A DNA stretch of 64,000 bases from Deltaproteobacteria bacterium (lineage in GTDB: Bacteria > Myxococcota_A > Polyangia > Polyangiales > Ga0077539): positions 62,001 to 126,000 of the forward strand of contig JACRDB010000066.1 in assembly GCA_016218725.1 (NCBI GenBank). Direction: 5' to 3'. Within the stretch, counting starts at the first letter, position 1. Each line of letters begins with the position of its first letter. Shown here in pieces: positions 1 to 9,600 of this stretch. The notes under the pieces were generated by a model. That model saw nothing but the letters and a program-made list of their open reading frames with translations. It did not search any database and was not told where the DNA came from. A program made the translations under genes and the position numbers.

Positions 1-564
1 GCCCTCGCGCCGCGGGGCGTACGCCGTCACGTCCCGTGGGTGCGCAAGGCTGGGGCGGTCCCGCACCCCGTGGTGGCCCGGGAGGCGCCCTCGCTCCACG
101 CCCTGCATCAGTCCCCGGCGCTCCTCGCGCTCTTCTCCGCGGTGGCCCGCGTCCCCCTCCAGCACCGCGCGCCAGGCGAGGTGCATGCCTCGGCGATCTA
201 TGACTACGCCCGCCCGGGGGACCACATCGCCTGGCACACGGACGAGTGCGGCTGCCCGCCCGGGGACTCGTTCTCCGTCCTCGTCGGGCTCGTGGACCAG
301 AGCTCCAGCGCGCTGGAGCTCGAGACCTGGAGGGCCTGCGCCGACCGACCACCGCTCCGCCAGCGCGTGCGCACCACCCCGGGCACCGTGGTGTTCCTGT
401 GCGGCGCCCGCGCCTGGCACCGCGTCACCCCGCTCGGCGCCGACGAGCGCAGGGTGACCTTCGGCTTCACCTACCTGCGCCTCGGGAAGGCGCCCGGAGG
501 GCTCTACAAGCTCCGGCTGGACCTCGGCAACCGGCTGCTCTATTTCGGCCCCGGACCGCACTGA
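1..564 (+). CDS. 2-oxoglutarate/Fe(II)-dependent oxygenase-like protein, 5' end outside window
   Basis: The frame is open from base 1 and the first possible start inside the window is a GTG at 40, so the true start is probably upstream. Counting from that GTG, the protein has HTD (H66, D68) in the context DHIAWHTDE, a distal histidine at 127 (AWHRVTP) and an arginine ten residues later (R137). This is the usual HxD...H metal triad plus 2-oxoglutarate-binding Arg of the double-stranded beta-helix dioxygenases. Such enzymes hydroxylate or demethylate proteins, nucleic acids or small molecules; the substrate cannot be read here. AlkB-type repair is one possibility, but the AlkB nucleotide-recognition lid is not recognisable. 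It converges on the kinase gene with a 14-base gap. Confidence 0.6.
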   Translation, partial: ALAPRGVRRHVPWVRKAGAVPHPVVAREAPSLHALHQSPALLALFSAVARVPLQHRAPGEVHASAIYDYARPGDHIAWHTDECGCPPGDSFSVLVGLVDQSSSALELETWRACADRPPLRQRVRTTPGTVVFLCGARAWHRVTPLGADERRVTFGFTYLRLGKAPGGLYKLRLDLGNRLLYFGPGPH

Positions 565-578
565 AAAGCTCAGTTATT

Positions 579-2489
579 TCAAGAGTTTACACGTGTCGGC
601 GGGAGCGACGGGGTGCTCGGTGAGGCGTCCGGCACGATCTGTTGCAGGTGCCACGCCAGGAGGTGGATGCGCTCGGTGGAGACCCGGAGCCTCGCGCCGA
701 GGCGACCGAAGACCCTCCCGGCCAGGAGGAGCAGCACGACGTGGGTGCCCCCGAGGAGCACCGGGGTCCAGCGGGGGTCGAAGCTCACCGTGCGGGGGCT
801 CACGCGGATCAGGTCCGATTCAAAGGTGTACGACGGCGGCAGGAGGTGAAAGTAGGGGCCCACGAAGAGCAGCGCGAGGAGGCATGCGCACACCCAGAGG
901 AAGAGGACGTTGAAGCGCACGTTGGCGGCCAGGGTGTACGCCGCGCAGTTGGCGACGAGGGCCGCGGGCAGCAAGATCAGCGGCCCGAAGAACGAGGCCA
1001 GGAAGCCGATCGCCGTGGTGCTCACGGCGGCCATGAGGGGCACCTTCCAGGGCGGGAAGGCGCGGGTGACGGAGGCCCTCCAGCAGAGCCAGGAGCTCAA
1101 GAGGAAGAGCCCCGCGCAGGTCCAGGCGCGCAGCGGGTCCCGCACCCCGAGGGTGATGCACAGGAGCACGAAGGAGGCCCAGGCCAGGTAGTTGATGGCG
1201 CCCGCCCGCGCCGCGGTGGCCATCCCCGCGGTCTTGTCCTCCAGCACCCGCAGGCGCACCTCCTCGGGGAGGGTCTTGGGCGGCTCCAGGAGGAGCTTGA
1301 GGAGGGTCCCGAGGGCGCCCCCCTCGGAGGGGTCCAGCGCCAGGGCGCGGCCCGCCTCGCGCACGGCGCTCCGGCGGTCTTCCTCGCGCTGGGACGAGAG
1401 GGCTCGGCTCGCCAGGGCCTCGGCCTGGGAGGCGTGCTCCCGGGCCATGGCGCGGCGGCGCGAGAGGTCCCGATCGCCCTCCAGGAAGCGCTCCACGGCG
1501 TCGCAGAGGGCCCTGGCGTCGGGGTACCGCGACGAGGGCTCGAGGTGCGTGGCGCGGAGCCAGATTGCTTCGAGCTCCGGCGGGAGGTCCCGCTCCGGGG
1601 CGCGAACGGCCGCCCGGGCCTCGGGCCCCCCGAGCGTCGACGCCACGAGCTGGGCGGAGGATACCCTCGGGTGCAAAGTATCCAGCGCGAGGAGCTCGAA
1701 GAGGATGGCCCCGAGCGCATAGACGTCGCTGGCCACGCTGGCGGGGTGCCCCTGGAGCTGCTCCGGGGCCATGTAGCCGGGGGTCCCGATCACGGTCCCG
1801 AGGGCCGTGTGCTTCGTGGGCTCGGCCTCGACGCGCACCGGGGACTCCACCGCGGGCTGGGCGTCGCCGTCGGCCTCGACGAGGCGCGCGACGCCCCAGT
1901 CCAGCACGTACACCTCCCCGAAGTCCCCGAGCATGATGTTCGCGGGCTTCAGGTCCCGGTGGATCACCCCGCGGTGGTGGGCGTAGTGCACCGCGTTGCA
2001 GACCGTGGTGAACGCCGTGAGGAGGCGGTGGCGCGTGAAGCGCGCGAGGGCCTCGGGCTCTTCGCTGCGGAGCTTCCCGAGCACCGCATCGAGGCCGAGG
2101 CCCCGGACGCGCTTCATGGTGAAATAGGTGGCGCCCTCCTCGGCGAGGCCGAGGTCGTAGACGGGCACGATGCTCGGGTGCTCGAGCTGGCCCTGCACCC
2201 TGGCCTCGCGCAGGAAGCGCGCGCGCAGGTCGTCGCGGCCGCGCTGCTCGGGGTGGATCACCTTCATCGCGACGTCTCGGCCGACGCGGCGGTCGCGGCA
2301 GAGCCGCACCTCGCCCATGCCGCCCTGGCCCAGGCGCTCGCCGAGGCGGTAGCGCGAGACGTACCCGGCGTCCTCCAGGGTGGTGGCGCGAGGGTCTACG
2401 AAGCGCAGCGGCGTAGTAGGCCCAGCGTCGTCTGTCGGGGCTTCGTCCGGGGTGGTCGCGGCCGCGGCCAGGTCCGTGGGGTTCACCAT
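579..2489 (-). CDS. Membrane-anchored Ser/Thr protein kinase with multi-pass C-terminus
   Basis: The 636-residue protein has a complete Hanks-type kinase domain at about residues 47-335: glycine loop GQGGMGEV (54-61), ATP-binding K76, catalytic HRDLKPAN (177-184), DWG in place of DFG (197-199) and APE (241-243). DWG is common in bacterial kinases of this type, so it is probably active. A charged helical linker (340-425) leads to five or six hydrophobic segments between about 432 and 595 and a short cytoplasmic tail. Sensing may therefore occur through the membrane bundle rather than a periplasmic domain. The gene stands alone on the minus strand and diverges from the glycosyltransferase operon. 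Its substrate is unknown. Confidence 0.9.
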   Translation of the reverse strand: MVNPTDLAAAATTPDEAPTDDAGPTTPLRFVDPRATTLEDAGYVSRYRLGERLGQGGMGEVRLCRDRRVGRDVAMKVIHPEQRGRDDLRARFLREARVQGQLEHPSIVPVYDLGLAEEGATYFTMKRVRGLGLDAVLGKLRSEEPEALARFTRHRLLTAFTTVCNAVHYAHHRGVIHRDLKPANIMLGDFGEVYVLDWGVARLVEADGDAQPAVESPVRVEAEPTKHTALGTVIGTPGYMAPEQLQGHPASVASDVYALGAILFELLALDTLHPRVSSAQLVASTLGGPEARAAVRAPERDLPPELEAIWLRATHLEPSSRYPDARALCDAVERFLEGDRDLSRRRAMAREHASQAEALASRALSSQREEDRRSAVREAGRALALDPSEGGALGTLLKLLLEPPKTLPEEVRLRVLEDKTAGMATAARAGAINYLAWASFVLLCITLGVRDPLRAWTCAGLFLLSSWLCWRASVTRAFPPWKVPLMAAVSTTAIGFLASFFGPLILLPAALVANCAAYTLAANVRFNVLFLWVCACLLALLFVGPYFHLLPPSYTFESDLIRVSPRTVSFDPRWTPVLLGGTHVVLLLLAGRVFGRLGARLRVSTERIHLLAWHLQQIVPDASPSTPSLPPTRVNS

Positions 2490-2587
2490 GGGGGCACCAA
2501 CGGGAGGTTACGCCCGGGGCGCTCCCGTCGCCCCACTGCCGGGTCCGTCGTTGCAATGCGAGGCACCTGTGGTACTCGACGCCCCCC
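2490..2587. promoter_or_regulatory. Divergent intergenic region with possible sigma-70-like promoter
   Basis: This 98-base gap separates the kinase gene from the glycosyltransferase operon. On the plus strand TTGCAA (2551-2556) is followed after 16 bases by TACTCG (2573-2578), ten bases before the ATG at 2588. The hexamers are weak matches and the leader would be very short, so this is a suggestion only. Confidence 0.25.
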
Positions 2588-3718
2588 ATGGGCCGCAAGC
2601 TCGGGCTCGCTCTCCTGGCCGGCGGGACGCTGCGCGTCGCGCTCTGGGCCCTCCTGCGTCCGTCGCAGGTGTGGGACGGAGCGCTCTACACCGCGCTGGC
2701 CGAGGGCCTCCGCGCGGGCCGGGGCTACGTGAGCCCCCTCGGGGCTCCCACGGCGTTCTTTCCGCCGGGGCTGCCCCTCGCCCTCGCGGCCGCTCCGGCC
2801 GAGCTGGCCCCGCTGGCCGTCAACCTCGTGGCCTTCGCGGTCTCCGCGCTCGCCGTGAGCTCCTTCGGGGACCGGGGCCATCGCGCTGCCTGGTGCGTCG
2901 CGCTCTATCCCGGCCTCGCCCTCTGGTCCCTCGCGGCCATGACCGAGACCCTCGCCGGGGCCCTCGCCGTGGCCGCCGTCGCCGTCGCCCTGGGTCCCTT
3001 CGGGAGCCCCGGGAGGCGGGCCCTGGGCGCGGGCGCCCTGGTGGGTCTCCTGACCCTGGTGCGCCCCCAGGGGCTCCTCCTGGCGCCCCTGGTGGGGGCC
3101 CTCGTGGGCACCAGGGCCGGCCTGCGCCATCGCGCTCGGACGCTCCTCGCGGCGCTCTCCACCGTCGCCGCCCTCGGCCTCGTGGCGCCCTGGACCGCGC
3201 GCAATTCCTTCGCCCTCGGTGGCCCGGTGCTGGTGAGCACCAACCAGGGCAGCAACCTCTACCTCGGCACGCTCCCGGAGGCCCTCGGAGGCTACCAGCC
3301 GGTCCCTCGGAGCCACCCCTGCCTGCGGTTGCCCTCGGAGCGCGAGCGCGACCGGTGCCTCCAGCGCGAGGGCGCCGCGCGGGCGTGGGAGCACCCCGCG
3401 CGGTGGGTGGGCCTCGGGGCTCTCAAGCTCCTGCGCACCCTCGCGTGGGAGCACTGCCCCGCCGCGTGGCTGCGCGACGCGAGCCCTCTCGGCGCGGGCC
3501 CGGAGCGCGCCCTCACGCTCGCATGCACGCTCGCCTGGTGGGCGCTCCTGGGCAGTGCCCTGCGGCGTCGCGGAGTGGGCGTCTCCCGCACCGAGCGCGC
3601 GGGCCTCCTGGTCGCCGCGGGGGTGCTCCTCGCGCCCCACGCGCTGTTCCTCGGCGATGACCGCTTCCACCTCGCCGTGGTGCCGCTCCTGGCGCCGTTG
3701 GCTTCGCGCCGCGCATGA
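2588..3718 (+). CDS. GT-C family membrane glycosyltransferase, copy 1 of 3
   Basis: The 376-residue polytopic protein has the layout of lipid-linked-sugar glycosyltransferases (GT39/ArnT-like): a first-loop WDG motif near residue 36 with the Asp expected to be catalytic, then MTET, RPQGLLLAP, PWTARN, a VSTNQGSNL loop and a late GDDRFHL. These motifs recur in the next two genes, so the three are paralogues. The family transfers sugars from polyprenyl-phosphate carriers to lipids, proteins or glycans on the periplasmic face; donor and acceptor are unknown. The stop overlaps the next start by four bases (ATGA, 3715-3718), implying translational coupling. It is shorter than classic ArnT and lacks a large soluble C-terminal domain. 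Confidence 0.8.
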   Translation: MGRKLGLALLAGGTLRVALWALLRPSQVWDGALYTALAEGLRAGRGYVSPLGAPTAFFPPGLPLALAAAPAELAPLAVNLVAFAVSALAVSSFGDRGHRAAWCVALYPGLALWSLAAMTETLAGALAVAAVAVALGPFGSPGRRALGAGALVGLLTLVRPQGLLLAPLVGALVGTRAGLRHRARTLLAALSTVAALGLVAPWTARNSFALGGPVLVSTNQGSNLYLGTLPEALGGYQPVPRSHPCLRLPSERERDRCLQREGAARAWEHPARWVGLGALKLLRTLAWEHCPAAWLRDASPLGAGPERALTLACTLAWWALLGSALRRRGVGVSRTERAGLLVAAGVLLAPHALFLGDDRFHLAVVPLLAPLASRRA

Positions 3719-4911
3719 AGGTCCCCGCCCTCTGGGCCTCCGTGGCCGTCGCCGTCCGCGCGCTGTGGCTCGCCTCCACGGGCCCGGTGATCGCCTGGGA
3801 CGGTCACATCTACGCCCGCACGGCCCTGCGCCTCGCCCGCGGGATGGGCTTCGTGGACACCTGGAACAACCTCCCTCCCTACCGCCCCACGGCGTTCTAT
3901 CCCGTGGGCTACCCCGCGCTCCTGGGCCTCGCCTACCGCGTGGTGGGTCCCTCGCCCTGGGTCGCCGCGGGGCTCAACCTCCTGGCCTCCGCCGCGGTCA
4001 CCGCCTCCGCCGTCCTCCTCGCGCAGCGTGCCTCCTCGCGGCACGGAGCCCACCTCGCCGGGGCCCTCACGGCCCTGTTGCCAGGTGGGGTGATGTATGT
4101 ATCTACCTACATGACCGAACCGGTGAGCGCGGCGCTCCTGGTCCTGGCGGTGCTGTTTCTGGCGCGGCACGGTCGCGAAGGGAAGCGATGGAGCGCGTTG
4201 GCGGCGGGGTTGTGCCTCGGGGTGGGGGGGCTGGTCCGCCCACAGGTCTTGTTGCTGGCGCCGGTGCTGGCCCTGGCCAGCGCCGAGGGCGCGAGGCGGC
4301 GGGTGGCGGCGTTGGGGTGGGCGGGCCTGGCGTGTGCGCTGTGTGTGCTCCCGTGGACCGCGCGCAACTGCGCGAGGCTGGACGGCTGCGCCCTGGTGTC
4401 GGTCAATGGCGGCTCGAACCTCTGGATCGGCGCCGACCCTGTGGCCCGCGGTGGCTACCGCGACCTGCGCGCGCGCGAGGGCTGCGACCGGGTCCATGGC
4501 GAGGTCGCCAAGGACCGGTGCTACGGGCGCCTCGCGCTCGGGCGAATCGCCGGGGACCCCATCGGGTGGGCGTCGCTGGCCTTCGACAAGGTGCACGAGC
4601 TCCTGGACTTCGAGGCCGCCCCCGCGGCGTACCTGCGCGACGCGGCGGCCCCGTCGGCCGCCAGGGACCGGCTCTTCCTCCGCCGCGAGGCGGCGCTCAC
4701 CGGGGGCCACCGGGCGCTCTGCGCGCTGGCGCTCCTCGCGGTGGTGCTGCGCGCGAGGGGCGCGGCCTGGACCCTGGAGGCGAGGCTCGCAGCGTGGGCT
4801 GTGGGGGGCTCCGTCGCGGTCCACGCGGTGTTCTTCGGTGGTGATCGCTACCACCTGGTGTTCAGCCCGCTCCTGGCGGTGCTGGCCTCCACCACGCTGC
4901 CGCGGCGATGA
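3715..4911 (+). CDS. GT-C family membrane glycosyltransferase, copy 2 of 3
   Basis: The 398-residue protein shares the scaffold of its neighbours: WDG near residue 27, RPTAFYPVGYPALLG, MTEP, VRPQVLLLAP, PWTARNC, NGGSNLWIG and FGGDRYHLV at the C-terminus. Multiple hydrophobic helices separate these loops. It is closer to copy 3 than to copy 1, since both have the YPVGYPALLG and GGDRYHL motifs and paired cysteines in the last large loop (DGCALVS, REGCDRVHGEVAKDRC). The start overlaps copy 1 and the stop overlaps copy 3, each by four bases, so the three are almost certainly made together. It is predicted to be an inner-membrane protein with an outward-facing active site. Confidence 0.8.
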   Translation: MKVPALWASVAVAVRALWLASTGPVIAWDGHIYARTALRLARGMGFVDTWNNLPPYRPTAFYPVGYPALLGLAYRVVGPSPWVAAGLNLLASAAVTASAVLLAQRASSRHGAHLAGALTALLPGGVMYVSTYMTEPVSAALLVLAVLFLARHGREGKRWSALAAGLCLGVGGLVRPQVLLLAPVLALASAEGARRRVAALGWAGLACALCVLPWTARNCARLDGCALVSVNGGSNLWIGADPVARGGYRDLRAREGCDRVHGEVAKDRCYGRLALGRIAGDPIGWASLAFDKVHELLDFEAAPAAYLRDAAAPSAARDRLFLRREAALTGGHRALCALALLAVVLRARGAAWTLEARLAAWAVGGSVAVHAVFFGGDRYHLVFSPLLAVLASTTLPRR

Positions 4912-6167
4912 AGCCCTCGCCGGAGGACCGGGCCTTTACCTGGGCCGCGAGCGCCCTGGCCTTCGTCCTTCGGCTGGCGTGGGGCCTGGCCGTGAGGGTT
5001 CCTCCGGCGTGGGACGGTGAGCTCTACGAGAGGGCCGCCCGTGGAATCGCTCGGGGCCTCGGGTACTCGTGCTTCATGTTCGGCCCCACCGCGGACCCGA
5101 CGGTCCCCACGGCCTACTACCCGGTGGGCTATCCCGCGCTCCTCGGGGCGCTCTACGCGGTCCTGGGCGAGGCGCCCTGGGTGATCGCCCTGGCGGGCTC
5201 CCTGGCGGGCGCGGGCACCGTCGCCCTGGTGCACCGCCTCGCGAGGAGGGTCTCGTCTCCGGGGGCCGCTCGCCTCGCGGCCCTGGGGCTCGCGCTCCTG
5301 CCTGGGCAGGTGCTCTTCGCGTCCACGCCCATGACCGAGACCCTCTGGGGGCTCACCCTCACCCTCGCGGTGTACCTGGTCGGGTGGCGCGAGGGCTCGC
5401 TGTCCAGCGCCGCCGCCACCGCCGCGGCGCTCGCCCTCGCGGTGTATGTGCGCCCCCAGGCGGCGCTTCTGGCGCCGGTGCTCCCGCTGGTGGTCGCCGG
5501 GACCTGGAGGCTCCGCGCGAGGCAGGCTCTCCTCGTGACCGCCCTCACAACCCTGGCGGTCCTGCCCTGGAGCGCGCGCAACTGCCGTGCGGTGGACGGC
5601 TGTGCGTTTGTGAGCACCAACGGCGGAGGGAACCTGGCCATCGGCGCGCTCCCCGGGGCCGTGGGGACCTTTCGCTTCCTCACCGCCCGCGATGGGTGCC
5701 GGGGCGTCGTGGGCGAGGTTGCCCGAGACCGCTGCTGGCGGAGCCTCGCCTGGGCCACCGTGCGCCGAGACCCCTCACGCTGGCTCCGCCTCGCGGGCGC
5801 GAAATTCTACCACACCTACGCCTACGAGGCCTTCCCGGTCGGGTACCTCCGCACCGCGCGGCCGGACCTCCTCGGCCCCGAGCTCGAAAGGCGCGGCAGG
5901 GTCGCGCTCTCCATCCCCTGGCGCTGTGTCTACCTCCTGGCCCTGCTCGCGCTCCTGCCGCTCTACCCGCGGCGTGGTGTGGGCCTCGTGGGCGCGCGGT
6001 GCCTCGCCGCGACGGGGGTGGTCCTGTGCACGCACCTGATATTTTTTGGCGGCGATCGGTATCACCTCCCGGTGACCGGACTCCTGCTGGTGGTCGCCAG
6101 CGGAGCCCTGCGGGAGCTCCCCGGGAGGGCGCCCTCGGGGCGCCTGCGAGCCGTCGAGAGACCCTAA
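4908..6167 (+). CDS. GT-C family membrane glycosyltransferase, copy 3 of 3
   Basis: The 419-residue polytopic protein has WDGELYERAARG, YYPVGYPALLG, MTETLWG, VRPQAALLAP, PWSARNC, TNGGGNLAIG and FGGDRYHLPV, matching copies 1 and 2 position by position. The shared DGC...GEVARDRC cysteines with copy 2 suggest a disulfide in the external loop. It is the last gene of the overlapping trio, and its TAA interlocks with the stop of the convergent gene (four-base overlap at 6164-6167). The copies may add successive sugars to one glycan or serve different acceptors. No glycan gene cluster flanks them to say which. Confidence 0.8.
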   Translation: MKPSPEDRAFTWAASALAFVLRLAWGLAVRVPPAWDGELYERAARGIARGLGYSCFMFGPTADPTVPTAYYPVGYPALLGALYAVLGEAPWVIALAGSLAGAGTVALVHRLARRVSSPGAARLAALGLALLPGQVLFASTPMTETLWGLTLTLAVYLVGWREGSLSSAAATAAALALAVYVRPQAALLAPVLPLVVAGTWRLRARQALLVTALTTLAVLPWSARNCRAVDGCAFVSTNGGGNLAIGALPGAVGTFRFLTARDGCRGVVGEVARDRCWRSLAWATVRRDPSRWLRLAGAKFYHTYAYEAFPVGYLRTARPDLLGPELERRGRVALSIPWRCVYLLALLALLPLYPRRGVGLVGARCLAATGVVLCTHLIFFGGDRYHLPVTGLLLVVASGALRELPGRAPSGRLRAVERP

Positions 6168-7924
6168 CGCGGCGGGAGGATCACAAAGGGCCAGGTCACG
6201 TTGGCCTGAGGCGCCCGGAAGGGCTGGAAGTGCGCGCGACGCACGACCCCGGCGATGCACTCCCCCACGGGGGTGCCCGCGAACTGTCCGCCCACCGAGG
6301 CGCTCCGAACGGTCCCGTCGTTGCCGATGGTGATCGCCACGGGGGCCGTGCCGGTCTGTCCCTGGGCACAAGCCCTCACGGCGCCCGACAAGGGGGACAG
6401 GACGCTGGTCACCATCTGGCGGTTGGGCCGCTCCGGGAGCTCTCCGGGCGCCGCCGCGGGCGCGGGCGCCGCCGGGAGCGTGGGGGCGTTGCGGGCGGGG
6501 GTGGGCGCCGCCTGGTTCAAGAGGTCCGCGATGGACGACGAGCCGCCCGGAGGCCTGGCCGCGGGCTGCGCCGACGGCGTCGCCGTGGTGGGGTTCGCCG
6601 GGGCCGCGGTGCGCGTCGGCGGCGCGGGGGGTGGAGGCGGCGTGGGGGCCGCGGCGACCGTCGGCGCCGCCGGGGTCCGTTCGACCTCGGCGCGGTCACG
6701 TTGGGGCTCGTCGGACCTCCCCTGGTCCCTGCCACGGCGAGCGCGGCGGTCGTCCAGGCCGCCGGTGGCTCCCTCCGGCGCGGCGCCTGCTCCTTGCGCA
6801 GCGGGGTCCTGGGGCGCCCGGGGCTCCGGTGCGGCGCTCTCCGCCGCGACGGAGCGCGTCGCGGCCTGGGCGGGCTGGTCCGCCGCCGCGGCCCCTTGCG
6901 CGACGGGTCCCGCCGGGGGCGCTCCAAAGGCCGTGGGCCCCGGCACCAGGGCGGGCGCCTCGGCGGTCGGAGAGCCCGTGGGCGCCGACGCGGGAGGCGC
7001 GGCTACCACGGCAGGCGTCGCGGGCGCCGGAGGCGCTGCCAGTGGCGCCGCGCCGGAGGACTCCGCGGGGCTCTCCAGGGGCGTGGTGGCGGTGTTCAGG
7101 GCCTCCCGCTGCGACTGAGACTGCGTCCAGAAGAAGAACGCCAGGGCGCTCGCGGCGATGCCACCCAGCGCGCCCCAGAGAGCGCCTCCGCTGCGTCGGG
7201 CGGGCACCGGCTCCACCGGCGGGGCGATCACCCTGGGCGCCGAGGGGCCCTTGTCCGCGGCGGCCTTGGCCTCGGTGGTCGGGGCGGCCCCGGGCGCTGC
7301 CGCGGCGGCTTCTGCCTTGGGCTCGACCTTCGCGGGCTCCGCGGTGACCGTCTGCGGCGGCACGGACACGCTGCTCCGCGCGATCTCCACCAGGTGTTTG
7401 ATGTCCACGATGCCGGAACTGGTCTCGTCCACGGCGTCGGTGATGGCCGGGGCCGAAGGGCGCCGCGAGGCCCCCATGGCGGCCGGTCCCAGGCTGGTGC
7501 GGGCGAGGGCCGCGAGGCCCTCCAGGTCGCTGTCGCCCTCGGTGGACGCTTCGGGCTCGTTGGGCTCGGACATGGTCTGGATGCTCTCCGTCGGGATCTT
7601 GGGCTCGTCTTCGAACTGTGGCACCCCGGCCGGGTCCCTGCCGGGGTCCGCGCCGGGCTCCTGCCTTGAGACAGTCTCCGAGCGCCGCACCTTGGCCACC
7701 CCGTCCAGGCAGTGGTCCACCTGGGCCGTCAGGCGCTCCAGCGCCTCCGGCGCAAGGCCCGGCGCGGGCCAGCGCCGCAGGGCCCGGTCCAGCGACCGGA
7801 GCTCTAGCGCGTAGCGCGCCGCGCCGGGGTCCTCCGCGAGGGCCCTGGCCACCACCGGGTCCGCCAGGCCGTCCGCTGGCAGGTCCAGGGAGCCCGCGAT
7901 CCTACGCTTGAGTTCGTCGTCCAC
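6164..7924 (-). CDS. Membrane protein with AgmX/PglI C-terminal domain, probable partner of the ECF sigma factor
   Basis: I place the start at GTG 7924, six bases past the sigma-factor stop, although the frame stays open further upstream. The 586-residue protein has a cytoplasmic-looking N-terminus ([18 protein letters not shown]...), a disordered acidic/Ala-Pro linker, one membrane helix at about 247-267, a Pro/Ala-rich stretch of roughly 200 residues, and a final domain of about 90 residues with two cysteines (VRACAQG, GECIAG). That domain resembles the AgmX/PglI C-terminal domain of myxobacterial gliding-related proteins. Its position after an ECF sigma gene and single-pass topology suggest an anti-sigma factor, but I see no zinc-binding HxxxCxxC. 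The anti-sigma role is inference. Confidence 0.65.
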   Translation of the reverse strand: MDDELKRRIAGSLDLPADGLADPVVARALAEDPGAARYALELRSLDRALRRWPAPGLAPEALERLTAQVDHCLDGVAKVRRSETVSRQEPGADPGRDPAGVPQFEDEPKIPTESIQTMSEPNEPEASTEGDSDLEGLAALARTSLGPAAMGASRRPSAPAITDAVDETSSGIVDIKHLVEIARSSVSVPPQTVTAEPAKVEPKAEAAAAAPGAAPTTEAKAAADKGPSAPRVIAPPVEPVPARRSGGALWGALGGIAASALAFFFWTQSQSQREALNTATTPLESPAESSGAAPLAAPPAPATPAVVAAPPASAPTGSPTAEAPALVPGPTAFGAPPAGPVAQGAAAADQPAQAATRSVAAESAAPEPRAPQDPAAQGAGAAPEGATGGLDDRRARRGRDQGRSDEPQRDRAEVERTPAAPTVAAAPTPPPPPAPPTRTAAPANPTTATPSAQPAARPPGGSSSIADLLNQAAPTPARNAPTLPAAPAPAAAPGELPERPNRQMVTSVLSPLSGAVRACAQGQTGTAPVAITIGNDGTVRSASVGGQFAGTPVGECIAGVVRRAHFQPFRAPQANVTWPFVILPPR

Positions 7925-7929
7925 GCTCG

Positions 7930-8511
7930 TCAGCCTCCACCGTGATCGGCATCGTCGAGGGACGCGAGGTCCTCTTCGCGCAGGACCTCCCGAAGGCGTC
8001 GCCGCGCCTCGTGGACGCGCCACGCGACGGTGCCTTCACTACAACCCAGGATCCGAGCAATGTCTTTGTAGGGAACCTGCTCAATGCACGCGAGCACCAG
8101 CGTGGTCCGGAGGGACTCGCTCAGGCCGTCCACCGCCACTGCAAGGGTGCGGTATGCCTGTGCCTGCTCCGCGGACAACCCTGGGGTCCCCGGCGCCACG
8201 GGCTCCGGCACCCTGGGGTCCGACAGGTCCGTGGCGATGCGACGGTTCTGCCTCCGGAGGTTCAGCGTCACGTTGATGCAGATACGGTAGAGCCAGGTGA
8301 AGAGATCCGCCCGGCCGTCGAAGCGCCCGATGGCCCTCCACGCCCGCAGGAAGGTCTCCTGCACCACATCGTCCGCGGTGCCCGCGTTCCCCGTGAGGTG
8401 CACCGCCAGCCGGTGGACCCGCGGCATGTGCTGGCGCATCAACCGCCCGAAGGCCGCCCGGTCCCCCCCTCGCGCGTGCTCAAGCCATTGCTCTTCCTCA
8501 GGGGTGGTCAT
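7930..8511 (-). CDS. ECF-family RNA polymerase sigma factor
   Basis: The 193-residue protein (from ATG 8511; the frame extends to 8559) has sigma region 2 ([28 protein letters not shown]) and region 4 with a helix-turn-helix ([19 protein letters not shown]). The two regions are joined by a short linker, and regions 1 and 3 are absent, as usual for ECF sigmas. It directs RNA polymerase to a small regulon, usually in response to envelope stress. The next gene on the strand starts six bases after its stop and encodes a membrane protein, the classic arrangement of a sigma factor with its controller. The longer N-terminus from 8559 is not typical of the family and was not used. Confidence 0.9.
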   Translation of the reverse strand: MTTPEEEQWLEHARGGDRAAFGRLMRQHMPRVHRLAVHLTGNAGTADDVVQETFLRAWRAIGRFDGRADLFTWLYRICINVTLNLRRQNRRIATDLSDPRVPEPVAPGTPGLSAEQAQAYRTLAVAVDGLSESLRTTLVLACIEQVPYKDIARILGCSEGTVAWRVHEARRRLREVLREEDLASLDDADHGGG

Positions 8512-8664
8512 GCCCGACGCGGCGGGACGATAGAACACCCCCGAACCCGGCACAACCACCCGCGGAGCCCCCTTGGACCGCCGCCCCAGCCCCTTCCTTG
8601 GGCCTCCGCCGGTCGGTGGGTGACAGCGCGCCCGTCGGCCCTATACCCTCCCGCGAGGTACGCC
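8512..8664. other. Divergent intergenic region between sigma factor and nadA
   Basis: This 153-base gap should hold the promoters of the ECF sigma gene and nadA. CTATACCCTC (8641-8650) lies 14 bases before the nadA ATG and could be part of a -10 element. No clear -35, hairpin or riboswitch-like fold is evident. Confidence 0.3.
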
Positions 8665-9594
<930 letters not shown>

Positions 9595-9600
9595 CCGCCC

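Noticed and set aside
642..2732. Long plus-strand open frame (696 residues)
   Set aside because: It is antisense to the Ser/Thr kinase and has no recognisable domain; long shadow frames are expected in GC-rich codon-biased genes.
5069..7669. Long plus-strand open frame (866 residues)
   Set aside because: It runs through a glycosyltransferase gene and the antisense of the AgmX protein and is of Arg/Gly/Pro low complexity.
6164..7924. Typical zinc-finger anti-sigma factor
   Set aside because: No HxxxCxxC is present in the N-terminal region; only the genomic position supports an anti-sigma role.
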